A stretch of DNA of 36,206 nucleotides from Candidatus Rokuibacteriota bacterium (GCA_016193045.1 JACPSW010000096.1:1-36206); one strand, 5' to 3'. Shown: positions 23,232 to 31,812, counted from the first letter of the stretch. Translations and numbers: made by a program. Notes: generated by a model from the letters alone, not told the origin.

Positions 23232-24430
23232 GCGGGCTTTGGCACGACCGGGGTCCCGGTGGCCAGGCCCTTGGGCCAGACGATCTCGAACTCGCCCTTC
23301 TGCCACTGCCCCACCATGCCGGGAGTGGAAACATTGCTCCCCTTCACGAACCTGATGGGCCCGGCCACGGTCTGGAACTCCGTGCTGTCCACCATCGCCT
23401 TGATCTTCGGCCGGTCGAGCCCCACCTCGGCGACGCACCGCTCGAGGATCTGGAGCGACGCGTAGGCGAAGGCGCTTGCCCACCGGTCGGGCTCCTTCTG
23501 ATGCTTCTTCACGTGGGCGTCGAAATACTCCTTGGCCCCTGCCGACTTCACCTTGGGGTTCCACCCCGCGATGCCCATCACCCCCTCGGCGCCCTTGAAC
23601 CGATCCCGGTAGAAGGGGAAGGCCGTCCCCACCGCGGCGAGCCAGACCGGCGGGTTCCAGTCCACCTCCTTCGCCTGGCTGGTGGCGAGGATGTTGTCGG
23701 GCGGGTAGGTGAGGCCGACGAAGGCGTCCACCCCCGCCGCCTTGAATCCCTTCAGGACGGGCGAGAGATCCTTGACCCCCAACGGGTAGCTCTTGACATC
23801 CACGGCTTCGAGGCCCGCCTCCTTCAGCGCCGTCGCCGCGCTGGCGTTCAGCTCGATCCCGAAGAGGTCGTTCACGTACGCGATGGCGATCTTCGAGATC
23901 TTGCCCTGCGCCTTGAGCTCCTTCAGGATGCCCGCGAAGGCCCCCATGATCTGGTCCGGCTGCTGGAGGAGCGCGTAGAAGTACGGGAGCTGGAGATCCT
24001 TGATCTTGTTCGACACGGCCGTGGGGCCAAGCAGGGGGTAGCCGTACTTGTTCGCGACGGGGGCGACGGCGAAGTTCATCGCCGTGCCCCACGGGGGCAG
24101 CATGAGATCCACCCTGTCGTCGGTGGCCAGCTTCTCGTAGAAGCGCACCGCGGTCTCGTGCTCGCTCCGGTCGTCGATGGAGATGAACTCGATGGGCCGC
24201 CGTCCCTGGCCCTTCACCAGGAGGCCGCCCTTGGCGTTGGCCTGGGCCTGCCACAGCGTGTAGTTCGGCCCCTGGGTGATCCCGGCGCCGACAGAGTACG
24301 GCCCGGTGGCCGAGAGCGTGTAGCCGATCCGCACGGGCTTGGCCTGGCCCCAGGCCCGGCCCCGCAGCGTGCCGAGCGCGGCCGCGGCGCCGGCAGTGGT
24401 CTTGAGGAATTCCCGCCGCTTCATGCTCAT
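23222..24430 (-). CDS. ABC transporter substrate-binding protein (LivK-like, Tat signal)
   Basis: A 402-residue periplasmic binding protein of the type I amino-acid/aromatic-acid class. The N-terminus KRREFLKTTAGAAAALG is a twin-arginine (Tat) signal. The mature protein opens with VRIGYTLSATGPYS and has the two-lobe pattern, with AIAYVNDLFG and DAFVGLTYPPDN. The ATG at 24430 has AGGAGG eight bases upstream; a second ATG two codons later is possible. It is followed directly by LivH. A fold-stabilised, pre-folded export route is implied by the Tat signal; the ligand is unknown. Confidence 0.92.
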   Translation of the reverse strand: MSMKRREFLKTTAGAAAALGTLRGRAWGQAKPVRIGYTLSATGPYSVGAGITQGPNYTLWQAQANAKGGLLVKGQGRRPIEFISIDDRSEHETAVRFYEKLATDDRVDLMLPPWGTAMNFAVAPVANKYGYPLLGPTAVSNKIKDLQLPYFYALLQQPDQIMGAFAGILKELKAQGKISKIAIAYVNDLFGIELNASAATALKEAGLEAVDVKSYPLGVKDLSPVLKGFKAAGVDAFVGLTYPPDNILATSQAKEVDWNPPVWLAAVGTAFPFYRDRFKGAEGVMGIAGWNPKVKSAGAKEYFDAHVKKHQKEPDRWASAFAYASLQILERCVAEVGLDRPKIKAMVDSTEFQTVAGPIRFVKGSNVSTPGMVGQWQKGEFEIVWPKGLATGTPVVPKPAWA

Positions 24431-24470
24431 GGTGGTTCCCTCCTTTGTCAGGGCCCCCTCACTTTCCCTT

Positions 24471-24536
24471 CCCCCTCACCCTCCCCTCTCCCCCACAGGG
24501 GGCGAGGACAAAGGTGGGGCAGGCAGGGTGAGGGGG
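24471..24536. repeat. Palindromic intergenic repeat, copy D
   Basis: Perfect 12-bp arms CCCCCTCACCCT (24471-24482) and AGGGTGAGGGGG (24525-24536) enclose a smaller CTCTCCCCC/GGGGGCGAG stem. It lies between livG and the binding-protein gene and is the longest and most symmetric of the four copies. It may attenuate transcription within the operon. Confidence 0.75.
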
Positions 24537-24541
24537 CAAGT

Positions 24542-25258
24542 TCAGGGCGTCGCCGGCCCGAGATAGGCCTGGAGCACCCGCGCGTCGCGCGCGACCGAGC
24601 GCGGGTCGCCCTCCGAGATCACCTCGCCGTGGTGGAGGACGATGACCCGCTCGGCGGTCTCCATCACCGCCCGCATGACGTGCTCGATCCAGAAGAGCGC
24701 GATTCCCCACGTGTCGCGGATGCGCCGCAGAATTTCGGTGACCCGGCTCATCTCAGCGCCGGTGAGGCCCGCCAGGATCTCGTCGAGCAGCACGATTCGG
24801 GGGCCGAGCGCCAGGGCCATCGCCAGCTCCAGGAGCTTCCGGCGCCCGGCCGGGAGATGGCGCGCGGGGACCCCGGCCTGACCACCGAGCTCGACGAGAT
24901 CGAGCAGCGCCCGTGGCGGGGCGCTCGGTCGCCCGCTGAAGAGCGCCGCGATCCCGACGTTCTCCGAGACCGTAAGGTCGAGAAAGGGCCGGGGCGTCTG
25001 GAAGGTCCGCGCGACTCCGAGGCGGGAGATCCGGTGCGCGGGGAGCGCGGCGATCTGATGCTCCGCCAGGCGAATCGTCCCCTCCGAGGGGCGGACGAGC
25101 CCGCTGAGCAAATTGAACAGCGTGGTCTTGCCGGCGCCGTTCGGGCCGATCAGGGCGACGATCTCGCCCTCGCCCACGCCGAAGCTGACCCCATTGAGAA
25201 CCCGCAGGCCGCCGAAGCGCTTGCCAACGTCCGTGCCTTCGAGGAGAATCAGCCCCAT
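24542..25258 (-). CDS. livG: ABC transporter ATPase (LivG family)
   Basis: A 238-residue ATPase. Walker A is GPNGAGKTT (39-47), the Q-loop region is HRISRLGVARTFQTP, and Walker B is RIVLLDEILAGL followed by the switch His in WIEHVMRA. The signature motif is LPAGRRK in place of LSGGQ, a form seen in LivG/LivF relatives. The ATG at 25258 opens the leftward LivG-K-H-M cluster, and a repeat separates it from the binding protein. The second ATPase (LivF) usually found beside it is absent from the window, so LivG may act alone or borrow a partner. Confidence 0.92.
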   Translation of the reverse strand: MGLILLEGTDVGKRFGGLRVLNGVSFGVGEGEIVALIGPNGAGKTTLFNLLSGLVRPSEGTIRLAEHQIAALPAHRISRLGVARTFQTPRPFLDLTVSENVGIAALFSGRPSAPPRALLDLVELGGQAGVPARHLPAGRRKLLELAMALALGPRIVLLDEILAGLTGAEMSRVTEILRRIRDTWGIALFWIEHVMRAVMETAERVIVLHHGEVISEGDPRSVARDARVLQAYLGPATP

Positions 25259-25327
25259 GGGTTCCCCCTTTAGACCACAATCGGCGGGCGGCTGTCAACG
25301 CGTCCGCCCCTGTCGTAGACCGAGGCC

Positions 25328-25936
25328 ATGGGCGGACGTCGCCTGACGATCCTCGGCTTGGCCGGGGTGCTTGCATTCCTCCCGGGTTCCGCGGGGGCCG
25401 GAGCGCCGACCGAGACCCTGCGGGCGGCCGCCGAGAGGGTGACCGAGATCCTGGACGACCCGGCGCTTCAGGCCGAAGCCCGGGCGCTGGAGCGCCAGGT
25501 CGCCGTCCGCGGGGCGGTGATCGACCTCTTCGACTTCGCCGAGATCTCCCGGCGGGCCCTGGCCCGCCACTGGCGGCCTCTCAGCGGCGCCGAGCGGGAG
25601 GAGTTCGTCGGGCTCTTCCGCGCCCTGCTCGACCGCACGTACCTGCCCCAGATCAAGCTCTACCAGGGCGAACGGATCCAATTCGTCGGCGAATCGGTGG
25701 ACGGCGACTTCGCGGCGGTGCAGGCGCGTATCCTCACGCGCCGGGGTCAGGAGGCTGCCGTGATCTTTCGCCTGCACCGTGTCGGCGAGCGCTGGCTCAT
25801 CTACGACGTCTCGGTCGAGGGGATCAGCCTCGTCGGCAACTACCGGGCCCAGTTCGACCACATCATCCAGCGCGCCTCCTACCAGGGGCTCGTCACGCGC
25901 ATCAGGCAGAAGCTGGCCGACGGCCTCTCCCGGTAA
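25328..25936 (+). CDS. MlaC/Ttg2D-family phospholipid-binding protein
   Basis: A 202-residue exported protein. The signal peptide is about residues 1-24, ending AGAGA. The body has the MlaC pattern: an N-terminal helix, DLFDFAEISRRALARHWRPL, a long helix with EFVGLFRALLDRTYLPQI, a beta sheet with RWLIYDVSVEGISLVGNYRAQF, and a closing helix. MlaC carries phospholipid between the membranes. The MlaE, F, D and B partners are not nearby. It reads rightward from a 69-base divergent gap with livG and converges on the VOC gene six bases away. Confidence 0.85.
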   Translation: MGGRRLTILGLAGVLAFLPGSAGAGAPTETLRAAAERVTEILDDPALQAEARALERQVAVRGAVIDLFDFAEISRRALARHWRPLSGAEREEFVGLFRALLDRTYLPQIKLYQGERIQFVGESVDGDFAAVQARILTRRGQEAAVIFRLHRVGERWLIYDVSVEGISLVGNYRAQFDHIIQRASYQGLVTRIRQKLADGLSR

Positions 25937-25941
25937 CCCGG

Positions 25942-26337
25942 CTACGCCGACGTGTAGTCCTCGCGCTTGCGCAGCTCGACGAACACTCCGTGGGCGTCGC
26001 GCGGATGGACCCACGCCACGTCCGGCCTTCTCTGATCGACGCGGACGCCTTGGCTTCGCAGGTGTGTCACGGCGCCGGGGATGTCCCCGACCTCGAAGCC
26101 GACCAGGTACACTCCCTCGCCGTGCTTTTCCAGGAAACGGGCCACGTGCTTGGTGGGGTCGATCGGCTCCAGGAACTCGATGTGGCCGATGCCCGTCGGC
26201 AGGATCGCGTTCCTGAATCCGAATTCCCTGGACTCGGTCCGGCGATGGACCTTCAAACCGAACAGCCGGCTGTAGCGCTCCACCGCCTCATCCAGGTTCC
26301 GAACCGCCACCGAGAGCTCCACGACGTCGCCCAGCAT
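25942..26337 (-). CDS. VOC-superfamily protein (glyoxalase/epimerase-like)
   Basis: A 131-residue vicinal-oxygen-chelate fold protein with two beta-alpha-beta-beta-beta halves. Candidate metal ligands are the His in ELSVAVRNLDE-adjacent strands, GHIEFLEP (His, Glu) and AHGVFVELRKRE (His, Glu). This arrangement resembles methylmalonyl-CoA epimerase and dioxygenase-like proteins, but the true first ligand is unclear. The ATG at 26337 has AAGGAGG ideally placed. It stands between convergent MlaC and a divergent luciferase-like gene. Epimerase activity would suit the CoA-ester theme, but that is only inference. Confidence 0.82.
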   Translation of the reverse strand: MLGDVVELSVAVRNLDEAVERYSRLFGLKVHRRTESREFGFRNAILPTGIGHIEFLEPIDPTKHVARFLEKHGEGVYLVGFEVGDIPGAVTHLRSQGVRVDQRRPDVAWVHPRDAHGVFVELRKREDYTSA

Positions 26338-26418
26338 GGTGATCCTCCTTGTCGTTTCTACCGCTCGGTCAAGTGGGCCTAGCCTAGCCCGCGGTACCGG
26401 AAGGGGTCAAGCGCCGCC

Positions 26419-26447
26419 TTGACAGCGAGGCGGCGGCGACATACAGT
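26419..26447 (+). promoter_or_regulatory. Promoter of the second luciferase-like gene
   Basis: A perfect -35 box TTGACA (26419-26424) and TACAGT (26442-26447) are exactly 17 bases apart. The predicted start is near 26454, giving a 17-base leader with a GAGGG ribosome site before the ATG at 26471. Confidence 0.65.
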
Positions 26448-26470
26448 GCCGCGGTGAAGCGAGGGCCTCG

Positions 26471-27475
26471 ATGCGTTTCGGGCTCCTGATCACGAACCAG
26501 CACCTTCCCGCGGAGCCGTCCGGCGAGCGCTTCGCCGAGACGATCGAGCAGGTGCGCCTCGCCCGGGCCCTGGGCTTCGATCTGATCCTCTTCGGCCAGC
26601 ACTTCCTCGTCAGCGAGTTCCAGATGCTGCAGCCCTCGGTCGCGGCCGCCCGGCTCGCCGCGGAGGCCGGGCCGATGCGCCTCGGGATCACGATCTACCT
26701 GCTCTCCCTCCTGAACCCGGTTGCGGTAGCCGAGGAAGTGGCGACGCTGGATATTCTGACCGGCGGGCGTTTTATCTTCGGTGTGGGCCTCGGCTATCGC
26801 GAGGTGGAGGATCAGGCCTTCGGCCTCGCGAAGGGGGAGCGCGTGGCCCGGCTCGTCCGTCACCTCGACGTGATCCGGCGGCTGTGGGAGGGAGAGGCCG
26901 TCACGTTCGACTCCCCGTACTGCCGGCTGGCCGGCGCCCGGACCGCGCTCAGGCCCCTGCAGCGCCCGCACCCGCCCGTGTGGGTGGCGGCCAACAACGA
27001 CCGGGCCGTCGAGCGCGCGGCGGAGATCGGCGATACCTGGATCATCAATCCCCACGCCACGCTCGAGACGATCGCCCGGCAGATGACGCTCTACCGGGCG
27101 GCGCTCGCGCGTGCCGGGAAGGCGTTCCCGTCGGAGCTGCCGATGATGCGGGAGATCTGCGTGGCGGAGAGCCGCGCGGAGGCGGTTCGGCTGGCGCGTC
27201 CGCATCTCGAGCAGAAATACCGGGCCTACGTCCAGTGGGGCCAGCACCGCGCGCTCCCGCAGGATGACGACATGACGCAGGCCTTTGACGACCTCCTGCG
27301 CGACCGGTTTATCCTGGGCGATCCGTCCGAGTGCGCGGCCGAGATCGAGCGCTGCGTGGCGGCGACGGGGGCGACCACCATGCTCTTCAGGGTCCACTGG
27401 CCGGGAATGCCCCACGAGGCGGTCACCCGGGCGCTGCGGCTCCTCGCGGAGAAAGTCCGGCCCGTGCTGGCGTGA
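26471..27475 (+). CDS. LLM-class (luciferase-like) flavin/F420-dependent oxidoreductase
   Basis: A 334-residue TIM-barrel oxidoreductase. It opens with MRFGLLITNQHLP, carries LGFDLILFGQHFL, and shows the flavin-pocket segment TGGRFIFGVGLGYREVE. HPPVWVAANNDRAVERAAE precedes the insertion loop, and FILGDPSECAAEIERC is near the end; all are typical of LLM enzymes. It differs clearly from the other copy at 19475, so they probably use different substrates. It has its own near-consensus promoter. Cofactor choice, FMN or F420, is open. Confidence 0.9.
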   Translation: MRFGLLITNQHLPAEPSGERFAETIEQVRLARALGFDLILFGQHFLVSEFQMLQPSVAAARLAAEAGPMRLGITIYLLSLLNPVAVAEEVATLDILTGGRFIFGVGLGYREVEDQAFGLAKGERVARLVRHLDVIRRLWEGEAVTFDSPYCRLAGARTALRPLQRPHPPVWVAANNDRAVERAAEIGDTWIINPHATLETIARQMTLYRAALARAGKAFPSELPMMREICVAESRAEAVRLARPHLEQKYRAYVQWGQHRALPQDDDMTQAFDDLLRDRFILGDPSECAAEIERCVAATGATTMLFRVHWPGMPHEAVTRALRLLAEKVRPVLA

Positions 27476-27490
27476 GGAGGCTGAGCCCGA

Positions 27491-27823
27491 TCAGCGGCGC
27501 TCGAGCGTCACGATCCGCGCTTCGAGGTGCAGGAAACGCCGGTCTACCTGGGCGAACCCCTCTCGCATGTCCTCCCGCAAGCGCTCGACCTTCTGGTCGA
27601 GCCCGTTGAGACCCTCGGCGACCAGCTCGATCTTGGACATCAGACCTTCGGCGACGATGTCGAAGTGGTGGCGGGCCTCGACGAACCGGCCCTCGGTGTG
27701 CTGGCGGGCCGCGGCGGCGAGTGCCTCGGCATGCTGGTGTGTCTCTGCCGCGCTCGAGCGGATTTCCCGGCTCAGGTCTTCGCGCAGGCGGTCGAGGCTG
27801 GGATCAAGACCATCTGGCCCCAT
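27491..27823 (-). CDS. Small coiled-coil protein of unknown function
   Basis: A 110-residue, highly charged, helical protein without signal or membrane segment. Heptad-like runs LDRLREDLSREIRSS, HFDIVAEGLMSKIELVAEG and LDQKVERLREDM suggest one long coiled coil that would oligomerise. It converges on the luciferase-like gene (16 bases between them) and lies 48 bases downstream of the cyclase regulator, transcribed in the same direction. I know similar short coiled-coil proteins in Deltaproteobacteria-like and Rokubacteria-like genomes but no function for them. Confidence 0.7.
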   Translation of the reverse strand: MGPDGLDPSLDRLREDLSREIRSSAAETHQHAEALAAAARQHTEGRFVEARHHFDIVAEGLMSKIELVAEGLNGLDQKVERLREDMREGFAQVDRRFLHLEARIVTLERR

Positions 27824-27871
27824 GACCCCGACTGTGACTTCTTCCCATCATGCTGTCAAGAGTATCGATTC

Positions 27872-30800
27872 TCAGACGGTCCTTGGAGGGGGTGAGCCCA
27901 GCTGACGCAGCGCCGCCTCCGCCCGAGAGAGCCAGAGCGTCATCCCCATCGAACGGAAGAGCTCCATCGCCCGGCCCAGCTCGGCTCGGGATTGGTCGCC
28001 CCGGGCCGTCTCGGAATAGAGAGCGCCCAAGCCCAAGTGGCAGCGGGCCGCGAGCGGGCGCATTCCCAGCTCGTCGGCGAGGGCGAGGGCCTCCCGGTAG
28101 GAGGCTTCGGCCCGATCGAAATCCGGAGCGCCCGGGTCCAGGTGGATCTCGCCGAGGAGCCGGAGGGCCCAGGCCTGGTTGCCCCGCTCCTTGACCTGGC
28201 GGGAGAGATTGAGGGCCCACTCGGCAAGCTGCCTCGCGCTGTCCCGACGGCCGGCCAGCAGGTGGGCCTCGCCGAGCCAGGCGACTCTCTGGGAGTGCAG
28301 GGCCATGAGCTTCATGGAGGCGGCCTGCTCGACGCCCTGCTCCAGGAGCGGGGCGGACTCGGCGGCCCGCCCCGCCAGGGCGTAGGCGGCGCCCAGGGCC
28401 GATGCGACGAACGGAAACAGGAGCTGGATGCTCTCGGCCCGGCCCAGGGCCAGAGCGCGCTCCAGCGCCGGGATGGCCCCGGCGAGGTCCCCCTTGAGGA
28501 GATGGAGACTCCCGAGGGCGAAGCGCGTGAGCATGAGGCTATACGGGTGACGGAGGGTCTTGGCGATCCGGCCGGCCTCCTCTCGGCAGGCGATCGCCTC
28601 CGCGAACTCTCCGCGCTCAGAAAGGCACAAGACGAGCCACGTCCGGGACAAGACCGAGACCGGAGCGACCAAGTCGAAGTGCTCGCTGGCCAAGTCCCCC
28701 TGGAGCTCATCGACGTTCCTCCCCAGGAAGTCGACGGCCTGCCCGTAGTCGCCGAGGGCGTGGTGGGCCTGGCCCACCCGGAAGTTCGCCACCACCTTCC
28801 CCCCGAAGTTCCTGAAGTCGGCGGCGATGGTGAGCTCCAACTTCCCCGTCTCGACGGCTCGGTCGTGCTCGCCGATCCACCAGAAGGAGGAAGCCGTCGT
28901 CGGCGGTGACGCGGTCGCGCCGGACTGATCGAGATAGGCGACGGCCTTGTCCCACACCTCGCCCCTGAACGCGTGGTGGGCGAGCCGGTCGGCGTGCTCG
29001 GCCAGGCGGTCTGGATAGAGTCGCTCGATGGCCTCGACGATCCGAGCGTGCAGCGCGCGCCGCCGTTCCTGGAGGAGGCTCCCGTAGGCGACTTCCAGGG
29101 TCAGCGCGTGCTTGAAGGTGTACTCGGCGATCGGAAAGAGGCTCGTCTCGTAGAGGAACTCCGCCGCCTGGAGATGGGCAAGCCTCCCGCGGAGGGTGTC
29201 CTCGGGCTGGTCGGCTACCGCCTGGAGGAGAGGAAGGGGCACGTCCTTGCCGATGACCGCCGCCGTCTGGAGCAGAGCCTTCTCCTCGGGGGCGAGCCGG
29301 TCGATCCGGGCCGCTAGGACGGCCTGCACGGTGGCCGGCACCTGGATCGCGTGGAGGGGTGTTGCGAGGCGATAGGCCCCGCGCTCGCCGACCAGGACCC
29401 GGGCCTCGACCAGGCTCCGGACGCTTTCCTCCAGAAAGAACGGGTTCCCCTCGGTCCGTTCCGTCAAGAGATGCTTCAGCGGCGCCAAGCCGGAGTCGTC
29501 TCCGACGAGGGCCTGAAGCACTTCCTCGCAGCTCTCGGGGGGCAGCGGGTCTACCCGGAGCTGGGTGTAGTACGTCTTGCCCCCCCAGCCGTGACGGTAC
29601 TCCGGGCGGTAGTTGACGAGGAGGAGCAAGCGAGCGGTCGGGAGGCTCCCGACCAGCATGTCGAGGAGCGCCTGGGTCTCCGAGTCGATCCAGTGCAGGT
29701 CCTCGAAGACCAGGATCAGGGGCTGGCGCTGGCTCTCCCTGAGGAAGAGAGCCTTGACGGCCTCCAGGATCCGCCCCGGGCGCTGGCGGGGATCCAGGGA
29801 CCTGAACGGGTCGTCCTCGGGGAGGGCCTCCAGCAGCCAGAGCAGCGGGGGGATGATCTCTTTGAGCCGCTCGTCCAGGGTCAGCACCTTGCCGGTCACC
29901 TTCTCGCGGACCCGTTGGGTCGTGTCGCGGTCTTCGATCTGGAGGTACGTCCTGAGAAGGTCGATGAGGGGCAGATGGGCGGTGGCCTTCCCGTAGGAGA
30001 CCGACGAGCTCTCGAGGTTCAACCATCCCTGGGTTCGGTGGGAGCGGGTGAACTCCCAGAAGAGGCGCGACTTGCCCACCCCCGGCTCGCCCACGAGGGC
30101 CACGACTTGGCCCTGGCCGGCGCCGGCCCGTTCCAGGGCTCCCCGGAGAGCCTCCAGCTCGGCCTGGCGGCCGACGAAGCGCGTCAGCCCGCGGGCCGCG
30201 GCGGCCTGAAGGCGGGTGCGCGCCGGCCCGGCCCCGGTAAGCTCGTACACGTCGATCGGGGCCTCCAGCCCTTTGACTGGCACGGGGCCGAGGCGCTTGA
30301 CCAGGACGTGGCCTTCGGCCAGTCGCAGGACGTCGGCGGTGAGCAGCACCGATCCAGGCATCGCCATCTGCTCCATCCGGGCGGCGAGATGCGTCGTCTG
30401 GCCGACCGCCGTGTAATCCATGTGGAGGTCGCTCCCGATGGACCGGACCACCACCTCCCCGGAGTTCAGCCCGACGCGAACGTGGATGGGAACGCCCGCC
30501 GTCCGCTGGGCCTCCTCGGCGTAGCGTTTCACCTGCTCCTGCATCGCGAGTGCGGCGTAGCAGGCCCGCACGGCGTGGTCCTCGTGGGCCAAAGGCGCCC
30601 CGAAGAGGGCCATGATCCCGTCGCCCATCACCTGGTTGACCGTGCCCTCATAGCGGTGGACGGCCTCCATCATGCGCTCGAGGACGGGGTCGAGGAGCTT
30701 CCGCGCCTCCTCGGGGTCGCGGTCGGCGAGGAGCTCCATGGAGCCCTTGAGATCGGCGAAGAGCACCGTCACGTGCTTGCGCTCGCCCTCGAGGGCACTC

Positions 30801-31039
30801 CGGGAGGTCAGGATCCTCTCGGCGAGATGGGTCGGCACGTAGGATTGCGGAGAGGCGAACTTCGCGGGCGGTGTGGAGACGGCCGCCTCGCCCAGCGCCC
30901 CCCCGCACTCGTTGCAGAAGCGGCTTCCGGGGGCGTTCGCGTGGGCGCACGCGGGGCAGAGGACCTGGAACCGCGCCCCGCAGGCATTGCAGAACTTAGC
31001 CTGCGGCGGGTTCTCCTCCTGGCACTGGGGGCAGCGCAT
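27872..31039 (-). CDS. Zinc-ribbon / class III nucleotidyl cyclase / AAA ATPase / TPR regulator
   Basis: A 1055-residue cytosolic multidomain protein. Residues 3-46 carry four CxxC pairs (two zinc ribbons). The cyclase homology domain (about 85-270) has both metal Asp residues, in FADLKGS (D96) and VMGDGIMALFG (D140), and Arg221. The position usually Asn in the transition-state motif reads His217 (GQTTHLAARME). An AAA/STAND ATPase follows, with Walker A GEPGVGKS (317-324) and Walker B-like LILVFEDLHWID; then come TPR-like helices to the end. Around base 28900 the TPR start runs from LDQSGATA to SSFWWIGEHDRAV with a short odd stretch, as if about 60-80 residues were lost in frame. It probably couples nucleotide signalling to protein binding; the partner is unknown. 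Confidence 0.88.
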   Translation of the reverse strand: MRCPQCQEENPPQAKFCNACGARFQVLCPACAHANAPGSRFCNECGGALGEAAVSTPPAKFASPQSYVPTHLAERILTSRSALEGERKHVTVLFADLKGSMELLADRDPEEARKLLDPVLERMMEAVHRYEGTVNQVMGDGIMALFGAPLAHEDHAVRACYAALAMQEQVKRYAEEAQRTAGVPIHVRVGLNSGEVVVRSIGSDLHMDYTAVGQTTHLAARMEQMAMPGSVLLTADVLRLAEGHVLVKRLGPVPVKGLEAPIDVYELTGAGPARTRLQAAAARGLTRFVGRQAELEALRGALERAGAGQGQVVALVGEPGVGKSRLFWEFTRSHRTQGWLNLESSSVSYGKATAHLPLIDLLRTYLQIEDRDTTQRVREKVTGKVLTLDERLKEIIPPLLWLLEALPEDDPFRSLDPRQRPGRILEAVKALFLRESQRQPLILVFEDLHWIDSETQALLDMLVGSLPTARLLLLVNYRPEYRHGWGGKTYYTQLRVDPLPPESCEEVLQALVGDDSGLAPLKHLLTERTEGNPFFLEESVRSLVEARVLVGERGAYRLATPLHAIQVPATVQAVLAARIDRLAPEEKALLQTAAVIGKDVPLPLLQAVADQPEDTLRGRLAHLQAAEFLYETSLFPIAEYTFKHALTLEVAYGSLLQERRRALHARIVEAIERLYPDRLAEHADRLAHHAFRGEVWDKAVAYLDQSGATASPPTTASSFWWIGEHDRAVETGKLELTIAADFRNFGGKVVANFRVGQAHHALGDYGQAVDFLGRNVDELQGDLASEHFDLVAPVSVLSRTWLVLCLSERGEFAEAIACREEAGRIAKTLRHPYSLMLTRFALGSLHLLKGDLAGAIPALERALALGRAESIQLLFPFVASALGAAYALAGRAAESAPLLEQGVEQAASMKLMALHSQRVAWLGEAHLLAGRRDSARQLAEWALNLSRQVKERGNQAWALRLLGEIHLDPGAPDFDRAEASYREALALADELGMRPLAARCHLGLGALYSETARGDQSRAELGRAMELFRSMGMTLWLSRAEAALRQLGSPPPRTV

Positions 31040-31056
31040 CCGGCCCCGAGTGGGCG

Positions 31057-31308
31057 TTAGGAGCCCTCGTTGACCTCGATGATTTCGTCCGCCACCAGGC
31101 CGTGAGCCTCACGGTGGACCGCCGCCGCCGCTTCTTTGCTGGGCGCTTCGACCAGGCAGAAGACCTTCCCCGTGCCCACGTCGAACCAGTACTTGAGGTA
31201 GTTCACCCCGTACTTTCGCTGGACCCTCAGGTCCTTCTCGTGGGCGTCGGCGACCCCTTCCTTGGTCAGCCCCTCGATCTTGTTGTGAACGTCGAGATAA
31301 AGCGCCAT
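31057..31308 (-). CDS. DUF4242 / SCO4226-like nickel-binding protein
   Basis: An 83-residue ferredoxin-like fold protein. Family features are YLDVHNKIEGLTKEGVADAH, the KYGVNYLKYWFDVGTGKVFC strand pair and the late VHREAHGL, where the conserved His residues lie. The founding Streptomyces protein SCO4226 binds nickel. The ATG at 31308 follows AAAGGAG, and it is 18 bases upstream of the cyclase gene in the same direction, so the two may share a transcript. It often occurs as a stand-alone gene, and function in the cell is not established. Confidence 0.82.
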   Translation of the reverse strand: MALYLDVHNKIEGLTKEGVADAHEKDLRVQRKYGVNYLKYWFDVGTGKVFCLVEAPSKEAAAAVHREAHGLVADEIIEVNEGS

Positions 31309-31407
31309 CTTTCGGCTCCTTTCTTCGGAAGTCGGTTCGGCCGTCTTCTAGCCCCGGCGCGGCGTCTCGTCCCGGTCGATGCCCAGCGCAGGCTTACCGG
31401 GTCGGCA

Positions 31408-31714
31408 TCAGGCCGCCGGCTTGATGTTCTGGTTCACCCGGAACAGGTTCGTCGGGTCGTACTTCTTCTTGAGCGAAGCCAAGCGCGCGTAGCTCTCACG
31501 GTAGGTCGCCCTGATGCGCTCCTCGCCCTCGTCCATCATGAAATTCACGTACGCGCCTCCTGCCGAGTACGGGCGCAGCGCCTCCCAGTAGGCCTTCGTC
31601 CACTCCGTGATCCGCTTCGTGTTGGCCGGGTCGGGCATCGTAGCCCTTGTCGCCCGGCTCGATAAGTTCGCCGCGCAGATTCGCCTTGAATTCTCTTAGA
31701 GTTGTCTCGTTCAT
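31408..31714 (-). pseudogene. Internally deleted FAD-linked oxidase (berberine-bridge type)
   Basis: The N-terminus (FKANLRGELIEPGDKGYDA, from ATG 31714) and the C-terminal berberine-bridge domain (PYSAGGAYVNFM to KKYDPTNLFRVNQNI) of a FAD-linked oxidase are both recognisable. Everything between is missing: about 103 codons remain of about 450-480. The join near 31630-31640 changes the frame, so the C-terminal part is only reachable by an internal ATG at 31638. The FAD-binding domain is gone, so the product cannot work. A good promoter still lies upstream. Confidence 0.78.
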
Positions 31715-31812
31715 CGTCCTGCTCTCCAGAGAAATGTTTTCAGTGCACGTCGAGATAAAGCGGCAGCCTTTCCCCCCGTCGAAAGTGGACCCAATAGGTC
31801 CGATTTGCAACG

